NCBI RefSeq assembly: GCF_963678635.1
Contig: NC_087065.1
Location: 56,818,754-56,882,753, forward strand
Length of the DNA stretch: 64,000 nt
From: Symsagittifera roscoffensis
Taxonomy: Eukaryota; Xenacoelomorpha; Acoela; Convolutidae
Reading direction: 5' to 3'
The position numbers and the translations under genes were made by a program. Below the pieces are notes generated by a model that was not told the DNA's origin, made no database searches, and saw nothing but the letters and a program-made list of their open reading frames with translations. Every line of letters starts with the position of its first letter. The first letter of the stretch is position 1. Below, in pieces: positions 42,017 through 52,956 of this stretch.

Positions 42017-44257
42017 ATGTCAGACTTTGAATTTAAACCTATTCACAAGTTTTTCAAAATCACGATTTCATCTATAAAATATTTGAAAAACACGAATTCC
42101 GACATCATTTCGCTACACGTGTATAACAATACACCGTATCAACTAACATTACCCTTAGGACTCTTAGGATATTGCGAAACAAACGCTACAATCTCACCCA
42201 TATATGAAATAGCATACCTCGTAAATAATATACTCCAATTATTAGATATTTGCCAATCCACAATTCTTAACGAAGAACTATCCATAAATAACATAATAAG
42301 CAATGAAAAGAGAAACACAGATTATTTCACAAAAACACCATATTTTAAACCAACATTCAATATAACAAATTACACAAAAGAACAACAACAATTTTTAACG
42401 ATGTTTAACTTTGAACACTCACAAATTACACAAATCGAATTTGACAAACTAGCAAAATCACTATTAAAATATTCAACAGTCTACGCAACATCAAAATTTG
42501 ATGTTGGGAAAATCAGTTCATCACTACATCTCCCGTTAAAACCTGACGCAGTATTCAAAAAACAAAGAGCTAGTAAAGTACCAATTCATTTACATGACAA
42601 AGTAAACAGATTACTTGATATTTTAGAACAATACAAAATTATCTCACCAGTAAATAAAGAAGAACAACCAAAAGGTAACATATTTATTAACCCTGTTGTC
42701 ATCCTAGCAAAAGGAGAATCATTAAAAATAGTTTTAGACGCTAGATACCTCAATTCACTAATAGACGAATCGAAATGCAATTGGCCTATTGAACCAATAC
42801 AAGTTATTTTAACAAAAATAAACGGAAAATACTTTACAACCGCATATATGAATAGTGCATACAATCAAATGCCACTAGATGAACAATCACGACGTTTAAC
42901 ACAATTTGTTATTAGAAATCAACAATATGAATTCAACCGTCTATTCTATGGAATTTCCATAGGACCAGCAGCATTTTCAGCTTTTATGAGCAAAATTTTT
43001 AGACCACTAATACTCAAGAAAAACGCAGTCACCTATTTAGACGATGTTTTTATGCAATCACAGACAAAAGAAGAAATGTTTACAGTTTTAGAACACTATC
43101 ATAAAATACTTCAGAACGAAAATCTGAAGGCCGCCCCCAATAAATCACACTTCTTTTTAACACGAGTTAAATTTTTAGGACATAATATAGAAAGAAACAC
43201 AATCACTCCATTAAAATCACGCATTGATGCTATTCAAAAACTTCAACCACCAACAAACAAGAAGAAAATCCAAGAATTCCTTGGAATGTTAAATTTCTTA
43301 AGCAAGTACGTTTACAAAATGCAATTATATTTAAGACTATTCTATAATATCCTCAGACAACAAAATAATTTTGAATGGACCACTGAACATCAAACACGAT
43401 TTGATGAAATTAAAAAACTTTTAACTGAACAAATTTCAAACACAATCCGAGATCCAAATCAACCATTCTATGCAATGTGCGATGCTTCAAATTTTGGCAT
43501 CGGCGCAGCATTACTACAATCACACAGTGGTACAAATAAAATGAACCTTATATCAGCAAATTCCCGATTATTCACTCAAGCAGAGCTACGACTCTCAACT
43601 CTAATGAGAGAATGTATAGCTATAATTTATACACTTACAGAATATGAATTTCTGATACTTGGATCAAAAAATCCAACAGTTCTATTCACAGATCATAAAC
43701 CAATCATTTTTCTCTTTACACAAAAGTCAAATCCAAATCACCGAGTTTATAGATTTCAATTAATTCTAATGAAATTTCCAAACTTACATTTAGTTTGGAC
43801 AGCAGGAAAGAATCTTGCATTACCAGATACATTAAGTCGAAATACACCACCTGAATTACTTACACGAAAAACTACAGTTGAAATACCCAAAAACATAAAT
43901 TTTTACCTTGCAAAAGACGAAACATCACCCCGACTAGAATGCAAATATGCAGTAAAAATTGACATTGAACAATCACAAATAAATAACCTACAACACATCC
44001 CACTTTACTTAGATTGCCAAAATAATCGTTACGAAGTTGATCTACTTGGAACATCAACTTTCAAACCAATTCCATACTCACAATGGATAAAAAATAACAC
44101 CCAACAAAAACGAATAAAACACCACTCAAATAAAAAGGACCTTTTTCCGTTAATTGAAAAAGAAAATTTAATTGATAAAATAAATTTATCAGGACCACAA
44201 ACAAATGATTCAAAATACACAATAAATCAAGTTTTTGACCTCCATGGACTCACTTGA
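42017..44257 (+). CDS. pol: Reverse transcriptase and RNase H, retroelement 2
   Basis: 746 residues. RT palm: 'VVILAKGESLKIVLDARYLN', 'RLFYGISIGPAAFSAFMSKI', and the catalytic YLDD at residue 340. 'FLGHNIERNTI' and 'KIQEFLGMLNFLSKYV' form the thumb-connection region. RNase H: 'CDASNFGIGAALL' (Asp at 489) and 'VLFTDHKPIIFLF', ending 'LALPDTLSRN'. The first 120 residues are a pol linker. It overlaps the integrase frame, which begins in a +1 frame at about 44235. All RT catalytic Asp residues are present. Confidence 0.92.
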   Translation: MSDFEFKPIHKFFKITISSIKYLKNTNSDIISLHVYNNTPYQLTLPLGLLGYCETNATISPIYEIAYLVNNILQLLDICQSTILNEELSINNIISNEKRNTDYFTKTPYFKPTFNITNYTKEQQQFLTMFNFEHSQITQIEFDKLAKSLLKYSTVYATSKFDVGKISSSLHLPLKPDAVFKKQRASKVPIHLHDKVNRLLDILEQYKIISPVNKEEQPKGNIFINPVVILAKGESLKIVLDARYLNSLIDESKCNWPIEPIQVILTKINGKYFTTAYMNSAYNQMPLDEQSRRLTQFVIRNQQYEFNRLFYGISIGPAAFSAFMSKIFRPLILKKNAVTYLDDVFMQSQTKEEMFTVLEHYHKILQNENLKAAPNKSHFFLTRVKFLGHNIERNTITPLKSRIDAIQKLQPPTNKKKIQEFLGMLNFLSKYVYKMQLYLRLFYNILRQQNNFEWTTEHQTRFDEIKKLLTEQISNTIRDPNQPFYAMCDASNFGIGAALLQSHSGTNKMNLISANSRLFTQAELRLSTLMRECIAIIYTLTEYEFLILGSKNPTVLFTDHKPIIFLFTQKSNPNHRVYRFQLILMKFPNLHLVWTAGKNLALPDTLSRNTPPELLTRKTTVEIPKNINFYLAKDETSPRLECKYAVKIDIEQSQINNLQHIPLYLDCQNNRYEVDLLGTSTFKPIPYSQWIKNNTQQKRIKHHSNKKDLFPLIEKENLIDKINLSGPQTNDSKYTINQVFDLHGLT

Positions 44258-45290
44258 CACAATTCCCTTATCTAAATTAGAAATTGAAAATATTTTTCTC
44301 CCTCCAACAGATAAAATTACAATTAATATCTTGAAACAATATCAAAATCTTGACCCAGTAATTAGACAACTAAAATCATGGCACAAATACAAAGCTAAGC
44401 CCGTAAAAGCTGATACCACAATTTTAGGAAATAAAACACTTCTCCGATATTTCCGAAAATTTAATAATACAACAATTAATGAAAACACAGACCTTCTAGA
44501 ATATCAATTAAATGATTCTACAGTTCCCTGTCTCCCTTTAAGTATGATTCTAATAGCTTTTAACATTTCACATACACAAAACATTAAAGGACACTCTGGA
44601 TCAGAGAAAACATATTCAAATTTTACACAAAATTTTTATTTCCCAAATGCACCAATTTGGATAAAAGTACTATGCAATGATTGTATAGTATGTCAGCTAA
44701 ATAAACCTTATCCAAATCAAAAACAAATAGCACAAAAACAAGATTTTAAAGGACAAAGGTTATATTTTAACCATCGTATTTCATTCGATACAAAAGGACC
44801 AATTTCACCATCCTCTGAAGGAAACTCCTACATTATGGTAATTGTGGATGCATTTACACATTATGTAGCACTCAACCCAGTACCACATTGTAACGCTTAT
44901 TATGCTTACACAACACTTTATGAACACTGGATAGCTAAATTCGGATTACTCGAAATCTTAGTAACAGTCAACGGTACAGAATTCATAAATAATGAAATCA
45001 TCACACTATGTCACTTATATAACATCAAACACAAACCTCGTACATCTCATGCACCTTGGACAAACGGTTTAGTCGAAGGTATGAACCGTTCACTACAAGA
45101 ATATCTTAGATGTATCATAAACGGAAATGATACAAGATACACAGAATGGTCAGCAAATGTAAAATTGTTTCCCTTAGCATATAATTCACAAATTACGACA
45201 ACTCTAGGAATGTCACCATACGAAATGGTTTTTAATCAAAAGCCACGTAAACCAATTATGTTTACAGCAAACTCTCATAAAAATGCATAA
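44235..45290 (+). CDS. pol: Integrase, retroelement 2 (catalytic Asp replaced by Val)
   Basis: Reads in +1 relative to RT. HHCC zinc finger: 'HTQNIKGHSGSEKT' and 'CNDCIVC'. Core: first Asp at 44787 (FDTKGP), third residue Glu at 45075 (LVEGMNRS). The second acidic position, exactly 36 codons before that Glu, is GTC (Val) at 44967-44969 in 'LVTVNGTEF', where the family has Asp. One base change (GAC to GTC) explains it. It ends at TAA 45288-45290 but the frame continues beyond. Strand transfer should be lost. Confidence 0.88.
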   Translation: MTSMDSLDTIPLSKLEIENIFLPPTDKITINILKQYQNLDPVIRQLKSWHKYKAKPVKADTTILGNKTLLRYFRKFNNTTINENTDLLEYQLNDSTVPCLPLSMILIAFNISHTQNIKGHSGSEKTYSNFTQNFYFPNAPIWIKVLCNDCIVCQLNKPYPNQKQIAQKQDFKGQRLYFNHRISFDTKGPISPSSEGNSYIMVIVDAFTHYVALNPVPHCNAYYAYTTLYEHWIAKFGLLEILVTVNGTEFINNEIITLCHLYNIKHKPRTSHAPWTNGLVEGMNRSLQEYLRCIINGNDTRYTEWSANVKLFPLAYNSQITTTLGMSPYEMVFNQKPRKPIMFTANSHKNA

Positions 45291-46028
45291 GGTCATTGCC
45301 AACCAAATAAAGACTCAGTTTGTTATAACTTACCTTTACACACGCATGATGAAGATCATTTTCATCACCCACAAATCCTTAAATTAGCCTCCGGTACACA
45401 CACCGAATGGATTTTAAATAGAGATAAAAAACACAATGAAATTTACCAAAGAATAACAAAAAAATTGTTACAAAGGCAAAACATTAACGAACAAATTAAT
45501 TCACGCTTTACACCAGCCTCAGATTTAAAAATTGGAACATTTGTCTTAATACCTAATTTTAATACACAAAAAGGAATTTCTAAAAAACTACAACCCCTTC
45601 GCAAAGGACCATACCAAATAATTGCCAAACCCACTGACGTAACATATAAAATCACCGATTCAGACCAAAAAGAAATTGTTCAACATCGAAACAATCTATT
45701 GCCTTACTACCCAAAAGAATACGCACTACGCGAATTAACTCAATTATATTCTTTCACAGGTTTAAAAGTTATTCAAAATCACCCACATACGGTAGATGAA
45801 ATAGATGAACAAAACGTCATTCACCTTGAAAAACAAAATAAAAAACCAACTACAACCCAAAACAATACAAAAAAGCTAGATCAAAAAATACCTCAAAAAG
45901 AAAGGAAAAATAGAAAAATGATAGAGAAAATTATACCACAAGAACAAGTCGAGAAATCAGAACATAGAGAGTCATCACGACTTAGAAATCAACCACGTAA
46001 AAACTACAAAACATCCACGACGAAATAG
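45291..46028 (+). CDS. pol: Integrase C-terminal GPY/F module and tail, retroelement 2
   Basis: Same frame as 44235-45290, separated only by one TAA. Contains 'RKGPYQIIAKP...YKITD' followed by 'QHRNNLLPYYPKEY', the GPY/F module that follows the integrase core. Then a Lys/Gln-rich tail. Coding character resumes directly after the TAA, so the start at 45465 (TTG) is not meaningful. Confidence 0.8.
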   Translation, partial: GHCQPNKDSVCYNLPLHTHDEDHFHHPQILKLASGTHTEWILNRDKKHNEIYQRITKKLLQRQNINEQINSRFTPASDLKIGTFVLIPNFNTQKGISKKLQPLRKGPYQIIAKPTDVTYKITDSDQKEIVQHRNNLLPYYPKEYALRELTQLYSFTGLKVIQNHPHTVDEIDEQNVIHLEKQNKKPTTTQNNTKKLDQKIPQKERKNRKMIEKIIPQEQVEKSEHRESSRLRNQPRKNYKTSTTK

Positions 46029-46739
46029 AAATTTTCAAACCCCCCGAGTTCATTTTGATATACCCCAATCCCCATCACCAACTACTCCAGAAAACCCAAG
46101 TAGCACACTACCGGAAACCCCTACACTTCTTTCACAACGTAGCACCTCAAGTATACCCTCAGATTACTTAGGTTCAACACCAACATCTGAACAAATACGT
46201 GACAATCCCTTTAACCCCCCTCCCCCAACCAAACATCACGACTACCATATTGGACAACACACTCATTCACACAAGGTGAACCAAATTTAATAAATGACCC
46301 AATAGATATTTCTACGGATACAACAACATCATCATCACTACCAGAAACATTATCACTACCGTCAACACCATCAATAAGCCAGATTTCACCGACGCCTTTC
46401 CCCCTAAATTTTCCAAATAACCTCGACGCTAGATATCGAGAACAATCATCAACAAATATCCCTTTAAGATTAGATTGGAACACGTTCACAGCACCCCCAC
46501 CATTATTTGGACAACATCCAGAAAGTAACCGACTCCACAATTGGGCACTCCATAGACTACAATTTAGACAAGACATCCACGAAGACGTTCGTGACCATAA
46601 CATACTCCAACAAATTAGTCTACAATTAAAATTTGAAATCACGGTTAAACTTAACAACATTGCTCAACATCCTTACCCATTAAACCCACCCAGTATAACA
46701 GCTCAATCGTTACCACCACCATTTATAACAACTGAGTAA
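46029..46739 (+). pseudogene. Pro/Ser/Thr-rich tail of pol, retroelement 2 (broken)
   Basis: Translations in two successive frames (changes near 46025 and 46225) give a Pro/Ser/Thr-rich chain ('PSPTTPENPSSTLPETPT', later 'SLPSTPSISQISPTPFPL') and a helical end ('QQISLQLKFEITVKLNNI') to TAA 46737. It follows the integrase tail without a gap, so it is probably the end of pol rather than a separate gene. Confidence 0.5.
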
Positions 46740-46818
46740 TATATAAATACGACAGATATACCAAAAAGACAATTGGTTACATCACATTTTATAACCCATA
46801 CTCAGGATTATCATACAC

Positions 46819-47692
46819 ATGTATATTCTAAAAATATTGATACTTCAACAAATCCTTTTTCTAACATTTTCCGATCAGAACACAAATCCTTCTCCCCGCA
46901 CAGGACCCCAGGACTTATTAGTAACACACTACGATTGTGAAGAAAATGAACAAAAAACACTACACAAATATGCAATAAATCAAGTATCACAATGCGAAAC
47001 GGAACCACAAGCTATAGAAACTACAAATGTAATAGCGACACTGTATTCAAAAGCCCGAGCAACAACAGTCGCAGGATATAAATTTACAGCAACATTTTCC
47101 GAAAAGAAAGTACATTGTTCACAAGTTTCAAACGGAAATAAAAACCGACTTGACCACGAATCATTCTACCAAAGTAATATAGAACGACTTCTACATCTAA
47201 ATCCCGATGATTGTAAAAACGAGCTACTCAGATTACAAGAAATAAAAACACCGACAAAAAACTAGTATATTTTCAAGTCTTTGCCGATTCTGTACATCAA
47301 TCAGAACTTGAAAGATATCAAGGACATATAAAACTAGATGAAAAATACCCATACAACGGCGCACACGGAAGATTAACTTAAGACATACACGATAAACACT
47401 GGATACCACACATTGGTATAAATAATCCATCAAAGTGCAAAGCAGACACAAAAAAAAAGGATATCAAGAAATAATGTTTTTCGATTGGAAAATACAACTC
47501 GAAAAAATACAACTCACACGAGATTTATCCGACAAAACAATGATCTATCAAGGAATTAGATTACCTTGTAAAAACGATCAAGGTTATTGTGATCCTACAA
47601 CACGAACACAAGCAACAATTGTTTGGTTTCCCGAAGATACATGCACAACATTTCAAGTAGCAAAAATACACGCTCGAATGATAAAATTTCAC
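46819..47692 (+). pseudogene. env: Envelope-like glycoprotein, retroelement 2 (frameshifted; runs into gap)
   Basis: ATG at 46819 begins with a hydrophobic signal-like stretch (MYILKILILQQILFLTF). Downstream, 'VTHYDCEENEQ', 'VSQCETEPQ' and 'EKKVHCSQVSNG', and further on 'PCKNDQGYCDPTTRTQATIV' and 'WFPEDTC' show the regularly spaced Cys and 'G-x-C ... VW ... C' pattern of envelope proteins carried by some invertebrate LTR elements and related to chuvirus-type glycoproteins. It breaks at about 47250 (frame), TAA 47379, and a 9-A run at 47447. The membrane anchor, if any, lies in or beyond the N gap. Role would be membrane fusion or cell-to-cell spread; this copy is dead. Confidence 0.55.
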
Positions 47693-47892
47693 NNNNNNNN
47701 NNNNNNNNNNNNNNNNNNNNNNNNNNNNNNNNNNNNNNNNNNNNNNNNNNNNNNNNNNNNNNNNNNNNNNNNNNNNNNNNNNNNNNNNNNNNNNNNNNNN
47801 NNNNNNNNNNNNNNNNNNNNNNNNNNNNNNNNNNNNNNNNNNNNNNNNNNNNNNNNNNNNNNNNNNNNNNNNNNNNNNNNNNNNNNNNNNNN
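47693..47892. other. Assembly gap (200 N)
   Basis: Exactly 200 N, a conventional placeholder length, so true size is unknown. It interrupts the envelope-like gene. Confidence 0.99.
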
Positions 47893-48184
47893 AAAAATAG
47901 CGACAAGACAGAACACATACGACGAAGAACATAATACATAGAAGTAACACCTACCGCACCACAGTTGCCACCCCTACCACATGACCATCCATTATCCTTA
48001 GTCCCACGTAATTTCCGAAACCTAGCAATAACACATAACCCAAATTTTAGACAAAACAAATCGCAAAGTCCCATACAACATATAATGACACATCATTCAC
48101 AAGATGATAAGACATATGAACAAATTATAGAACAACCCCATACCACCGCTTTCAGTCTCAAAATAATCATTTTTTTAGCCCACG
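47893..48184 (+). other. Region after the gap, retroelement 2
   Basis: Short open frames only (for example 47965 onward, Pro/His-rich). Probably the distal end of the envelope-like gene or a spacer. Nothing recognisable. Confidence 0.4.
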
Positions 48185-49995
48185 ATGAGCCGACAACTTG
48201 GATCCCTACACCGCTCAAATTCCCATCCAACCAACCTCCACACTCCAATCCCAATAATCCCACTTTTTGCTTTCCCGCCACCCGATTTTACAACTATTAA
48301 TATATCATCAAGCATGAATTCGGATACTAATTCAGATATTTCAGTTTTATACTCCATTTCACAACTTAATAACCCTAATATAGAAACCCTGACGAATTTG
48401 CAGACTCCGAACCATCTCCATCCAATAATTTTCAAACCAACTCCTCAGTTTTTTCAAAACCCCCTTTTCAATCGTTCCCACCAAATAACCCGCTCCCATC
48501 AGTTTCTACTCCTTCTTATGCTTCACAAGTAACCCCAACCTATTCTCCATTTCATTCCGACCGATCATCTAATAATTCTCCAGATACCCCCCAAATCTCC
48601 CAGGAACTCGATAATTTTATCACCCTACAACAACAGCTAATACACCCTAACATCCTCACTATAAATCAAATTTCATCCACAATAGAATCCTCAAACCCAC
48701 CTACTCCTACACCCTCCTCAGCTTACACTGCATCATTAGCAAAATCATCCACATCCACCGAATCATCAAATAGCACTCACCGAGCTTATCGCACTTTTAA
48801 AAGAAAATTCCCGAACCATCCATTCCCGACCAAACCAGAAACAGCCTGCGAATATATTAATCATCCACACCACACCAACACGAAAGATTTTCTAGCAATC
48901 ACCTTACCCTCATTCCCACAATATACTTTAAACACACCTAACGACACTAACGACACACGTAGTTTTGTAGATGAACATGTTTTAATGCCAACACTTCACT
49001 GGACAGCTTATTACCATTTTACTAATCCCCTTTGCCTGCCACTATCTAGTACTCATAACGATATAGAAAAGAATAAAGATATGCTATATAGACTCACCGC
49101 AACACTAACACCTAGACAATTTACTTATATAGGATAGAAAAAATCACTAAAAACATTCACTGCACCCCGAGCTAACGAATTTACAATAGAATATTACGAC
49201 CATAATATCATTCGAACTAATCAAGACCAATTTCTAGATGACGACCGCTTCGCTAACCCACAACTAACAGAAAAATTCTTCATCAAAACGTCATATGTAT
49301 TCAAACTTAATATTTTTGATAGAAAATATGATCACATCATTTCTGAAGCACTTACTGATATTCATGCTTACGAAAGTTTTAAAGAAAAATTTCAGTTATT
49401 TTCACTAACCTTTCACTTCCTTGCACCACATGAACGCGATTTGCACTGTTCACACGGCATTATGTTACGCACTAAACAGACTCATACATATACATACTAT
49501 CGCTTCATACAAAATCATTTTGATTTACATACTCCGTCAAGACAACCACACCATCGTTTTCAGTTTCTTAACTCGAAGTACACTTCATCATTTTTTCTTA
49601 ATTTCACCTATTGCATCAAGGATACTAACCTCCACGGCATCCTCCGCAATTATGACTCAGTAACACAAATGTACATATTTTGTCCCATCACGAAGACCTT
49701 TAATGCCGAAGAATCCAGACCCTTCCTTATCCCACATGATTTTATCCAACCTATAGAAATCCCAATATTAGAATTCATTCACAATACTAAATATAATCAC
49801 AAAATATATAACCTCATTCAAAACACACCTTATGAGTTTGCAGTAGGCACCGAAGAACTAAAAACCATTAGAGCACTTCATTTGCTTTGGCCACTGCTCC
49901 AAACTAAAAACATCATTCGCATACTAGCAAAACTACTAACAAATTCGGACATAATACACGACATCTTTCCCCACGGCTTTTTCCCAGACGATTAA
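48185..49995 (+). pseudogene. Terminal ORF of unknown family, retroelement 2
   Basis: ATG at 48185 (or 48314). The frame changes near 48375, then runs to TAA at 49993-49995 with a single TAG at 49138. About 560-600 residues. The first ~180 are Ser/Thr/Pro/Asn-rich. The remaining ~350 look globular and rich in Phe, Tyr and His ('PTLHWTAYYHFTNPLCL', 'FSLTFHFLAPHERDLHC', 'IRALHLLWPLLQTKNIIRI'). There is no zinc knuckle, signal peptide or clear membrane segment. I do not recognise the family. Its place after env, before a 1.6-kb 3' non-coding region, is unusual for Ty3/gypsy elements. Confidence 0.6.
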
Positions 49996-51595
49996 CAGGT
50001 AAGTATAATTTAAAAATATTCTTAACTAATAAATTTAAAATTAGTCCTAACCATTCTTTACTCATTGTTCGTTTACATTTTTAGTCCACGATCATCTGCA
50101 AAAAATAGAAAAGAAAAATAAAAAATAAACTTGTTAAAATTCTTCTAAACTTCATTAATATTTTACACAAGATAATCTGATAAAATTCATACCAAATGTA
50201 GCAAATTAATTTATAAATTATTCCCCCATAAAACAGTAAATTTAATTATGATGAAAATTTATAACTTTAAATTTCCCCCAAAACTAGCAGTAAAATTGAA
50301 ATTCTATGTAACAAATTGATAAAAAGAAAATGCAGTACTAACCTTTTGATATTTTCATTCACTCGCACAGGAATTCTATCCAAACTCGCACAGCTTGCCC
50401 ACGAAGAATTGTTTAAATAGTGATTTTGAGTTTCAAGTTTTCACACTCAACAACTCTAACACACGATTACAAGTTTCAAACTTTCCTTTAACCCGGTTGG
50501 AAAGGAATTATATACTAAACCAAACTAACCAACGCAGCTTACTAAACACCACAAATCATAAAATAACAGCATGACTAAGAAAAGAAAACCAACGGTACCC
50601 AAACCGGATTAACCCTGTTTAAAACTGGATAATTTATTCTTTTGAAGACTATTATAAAGTCTAAGAAAGAAATAATAAAACACAAAAAAGTCGAAAGACA
50701 AACCCACAACAAAAACAATTTGATTTTTAAAAAAAGGACACAACCAAAGAAACATAAGAAAGACCAACATAAACCCAACATAAAACGTTATCACATAACA
50801 GGACCTCTCAAAGAAACCGCACGAAACCATACTCCCACTCCTGGCCTAACCCACCAGAGAGGACGTCCTGAGCATGCTCTATAGCCGACCTAACCCACCG
50901 CGCTACATCCACGCTTTGTGACCACACTTCTATTTTTAATAAGAGGTACTCAAGGATGAGTAACTCTTCAAAATAACCGAACTAAAACAAAATGCTTTTG
51001 TGAAAACAACTAACTAAATTCATGATTAAAAAACCAAACTAATAAAAAGTTTATAAAATGTAAATCATACCTTGCAGTATATAGATCAACACACAACAAC
51101 AAAGACGAACATCCAAAGACAAAATGATCCCAATACACTCGAACAAGAATGGCTAACCACAACCGATATGCCGTCCACAATCACAACTCAAAGGATTTAG
51201 AGTACGACTTGACTTCGCAGAAAAGGACTTCTTTGAAATAGACCAATGACCACCTCGATGTTCAAGTATACGTACAAATCCGAGTTACAAGGCATCCCTT
51301 CCACACACAATCTCCACGCCATTCCCAGACGAGGTTGAACACAAAACAAGTTCTCTACATAATACAGAAAAACCCGTCATAGCAAACTATTTTGAAATCA
51401 GATTGATTTCATTGGGAAACACAGTCGTTGTCACAAGACGACACAACGATTGATGTCCCTAACTCCAGCGTCCTGGAACTTCTCTAACAAGAGGAACCGG
51501 ACAAGAATACGATGTTCGCCAAATACCAACGTTCATCATCCATCCTTTGAATTGCAGAAAGATAATTCTAAAAAACTCTGTAAAACCCGGATGGG
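49996..51595 (+). other. 3' non-coding region of retroelement 2
   Basis: 1.6 kb. A short basic open frame (50642-50884) has no similarity I recognise. On the minus strand GATGTAGCGCGGTGGGTTAG near 50905 resembles a tRNA-like A-box region but lacks a B box. A purine stretch (CGGATGGG) precedes the 3' LTR and is a weak polypurine tract. Confidence 0.5.
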
Positions 51596-52005
51596 TGGAA
51601 CCTGATCTAAACTATATTTTATGATTGGATAAATTAGATATTTTACCACTGTAAAGTATTTAATATTAACCAATCATGATCCATCTAACTAACAACCCAC
51701 TTATTTGTAAGTGCTGAAATTACTTGTAATTTCAGCACCAGAGAGATTTGAATTTAACTTAGAAATTAGCTGTCTCTCCAAGAGAACTTCAGCAGCCGCA
51801 ACAAACCAGTATACCCTAGATCTATTGAGCCTAGCAGAGACTAGTTAAACACCCTGAGACTAGAAAGTATAAGAGTAAGATTAGGATCGGTATTAGACTA
51901 AGAAGTTGCACGAATCTATCCGGCCGAAAATAAGATAGCGTGACGAGCAGACGGTGTACCCTATCCGAAATTACTCTATGATTTAACCACATCGAACCTA
52001 ACTCA
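51596..52005 (+). repeat. 3' LTR of retroelement 2
   Basis: 410 bp, seven substitutions and no indels against 35768-36177. Confidence 0.95.
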
Positions 52006-52009
52006 CTGC
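52006..52009. other. Target-site duplication of retroelement 2 (CTGC)
   Basis: CTGC here equals CTGC at 35764-35767 immediately before the 5' LTR; 4 bp fits Ty3/gypsy integration. Confidence 0.8.
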
Positions 52010-52130
52010 AAATGTCGGGTCAATGTGCACAAGAACTTTTTTATGATCGACACTTTTTTTGAGTTTTAATCAATAGATCAAAAAGAAATATATTTCAATT
52101 GGAACTGGAATTGCAAAAAACACCACGCAC

Positions 52131-52312
52131 TGTGTCCTCGCAATCCATCTGCTTCACGACTAGCTTCTCCATTTTGCCCAGAGTGTTGTCGGGGGTAATC
52201 TTGTTTTCATCGTATGCCTTGGCAATGAAGGTGGGAATCATGATTTCATTCTGCATGATGCTCTGTTCGTTCTGGTAGCAGCTCTCCACAAACTCAACCA
52301 CACCCTCCATCG
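52131..52312 (-). CDS. SLATT-like gene exon: C-terminal helices of first module
   Basis: Acceptor GCTTTCAG before 52312, donor ACA|GTGCGT (phase 0). Encodes 'MEGVVEFVESCYQNEQS', 'NEIMIPTFIAKAYDEN' and 'NTLGKMEKLVVKQMDCEDT'. The Ile-Pro segment parallels 'PSIPDFIVAQ' in the exon at 9544, and the following charged helix parallels the terminal exon, so this closes a first copy of the module. The donor lies 126 bp from the end of retroelement 2. Confidence 0.7.
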
Positions 52313-52956
52313 CTGAAAGCAAATTAAGACTGTTGTCTCCATCATTTGCTGCAAAACTAAAAACAACATTCGGATCAAAATTACATCCTTCCCCTCAGAT
52401 ATACCAAGTTAATATCTTCCACTCCAGCATTTAATTGAGATTAAATTTGCTAATTGTTACAAATAAAACGCTCGATTCTCATTAACTGAGCCAAACCCCC
52501 CCCCAACTAATTTGTGGAGATGGATGTTGAGCGATTGCAACCATCCTCTATGAAAGTTTTCTGCGTCGTCAGTGAGTTTTTGAGTTCACGTGCCTAAAAT
52601 GATATTTTGGGCAATTTTTGAAACTCGTGACTGAGCAGTTTGCGATTTTTGCCATGCTTTGATTTCTCTTCCAATTTTATTTAGACACCAATGTCGGAAA
52701 AAGTAATGGTTGGTTGACTAAAATTTGTTAATATACTCTAACAGTGCAAAAAAGGCGATTCGAAAGGAAACGATGTTGAGTTATACGGAAAAGCCGTCTG
52801 CTTTCACCTCTAAATTGCTAGCACCTATGAAATCCATTCCGTAGCCAAAAAAATATATATGCGACGAGACACTCTTTATTTCTAATATAAGTGAATGGTC
52901 AGATGATTTTGCTGGAAATTAACACTAATTAGGCCTTGTGTGTAAGAGGTACTCAC
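52313..52956 (-). other. Intron with family D repeat at 52376-52540
   Basis: 'CAAGTTAATATCTTCC', 'AAATTTGCTAA' and 'CGATTCTCATTA' match 33600-33825. The rest shows nothing. Confidence 0.5.

Larger units (their letters stand above)
35768..52005 (+). mobile_element. Retroelement 2: A-rich LTR retrotransposon with env-like gene
   Basis: Both LTRs are 410 bp, start TGGAACC and end AACTCA, and differ at seven positions (1.7%). CTGC at 35764-35767 and 52006-52009 is the target duplication, so the insertion is complete. Gene order gag, PR, RT, RNase H, IN with GPY/F tail, envelope-like protein, then a further ORF. PR-RT-RH-IN order and the YLDD RT place it in the Ty3/gypsy class. The plus strand is about 45% A with very little G. 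Many frameshifts and stops, and a catalytic integrase change, make this copy non-autonomous. It sits antisense in an intron of the SLATT-like gene, 126 bp from an exon. Confidence 0.92.

Noticed and set aside
50642-50884. 80-residue basic ORF in the 3' region of retroelement 2
   Set aside because: Composition follows the A-rich background; no motif and no start context.
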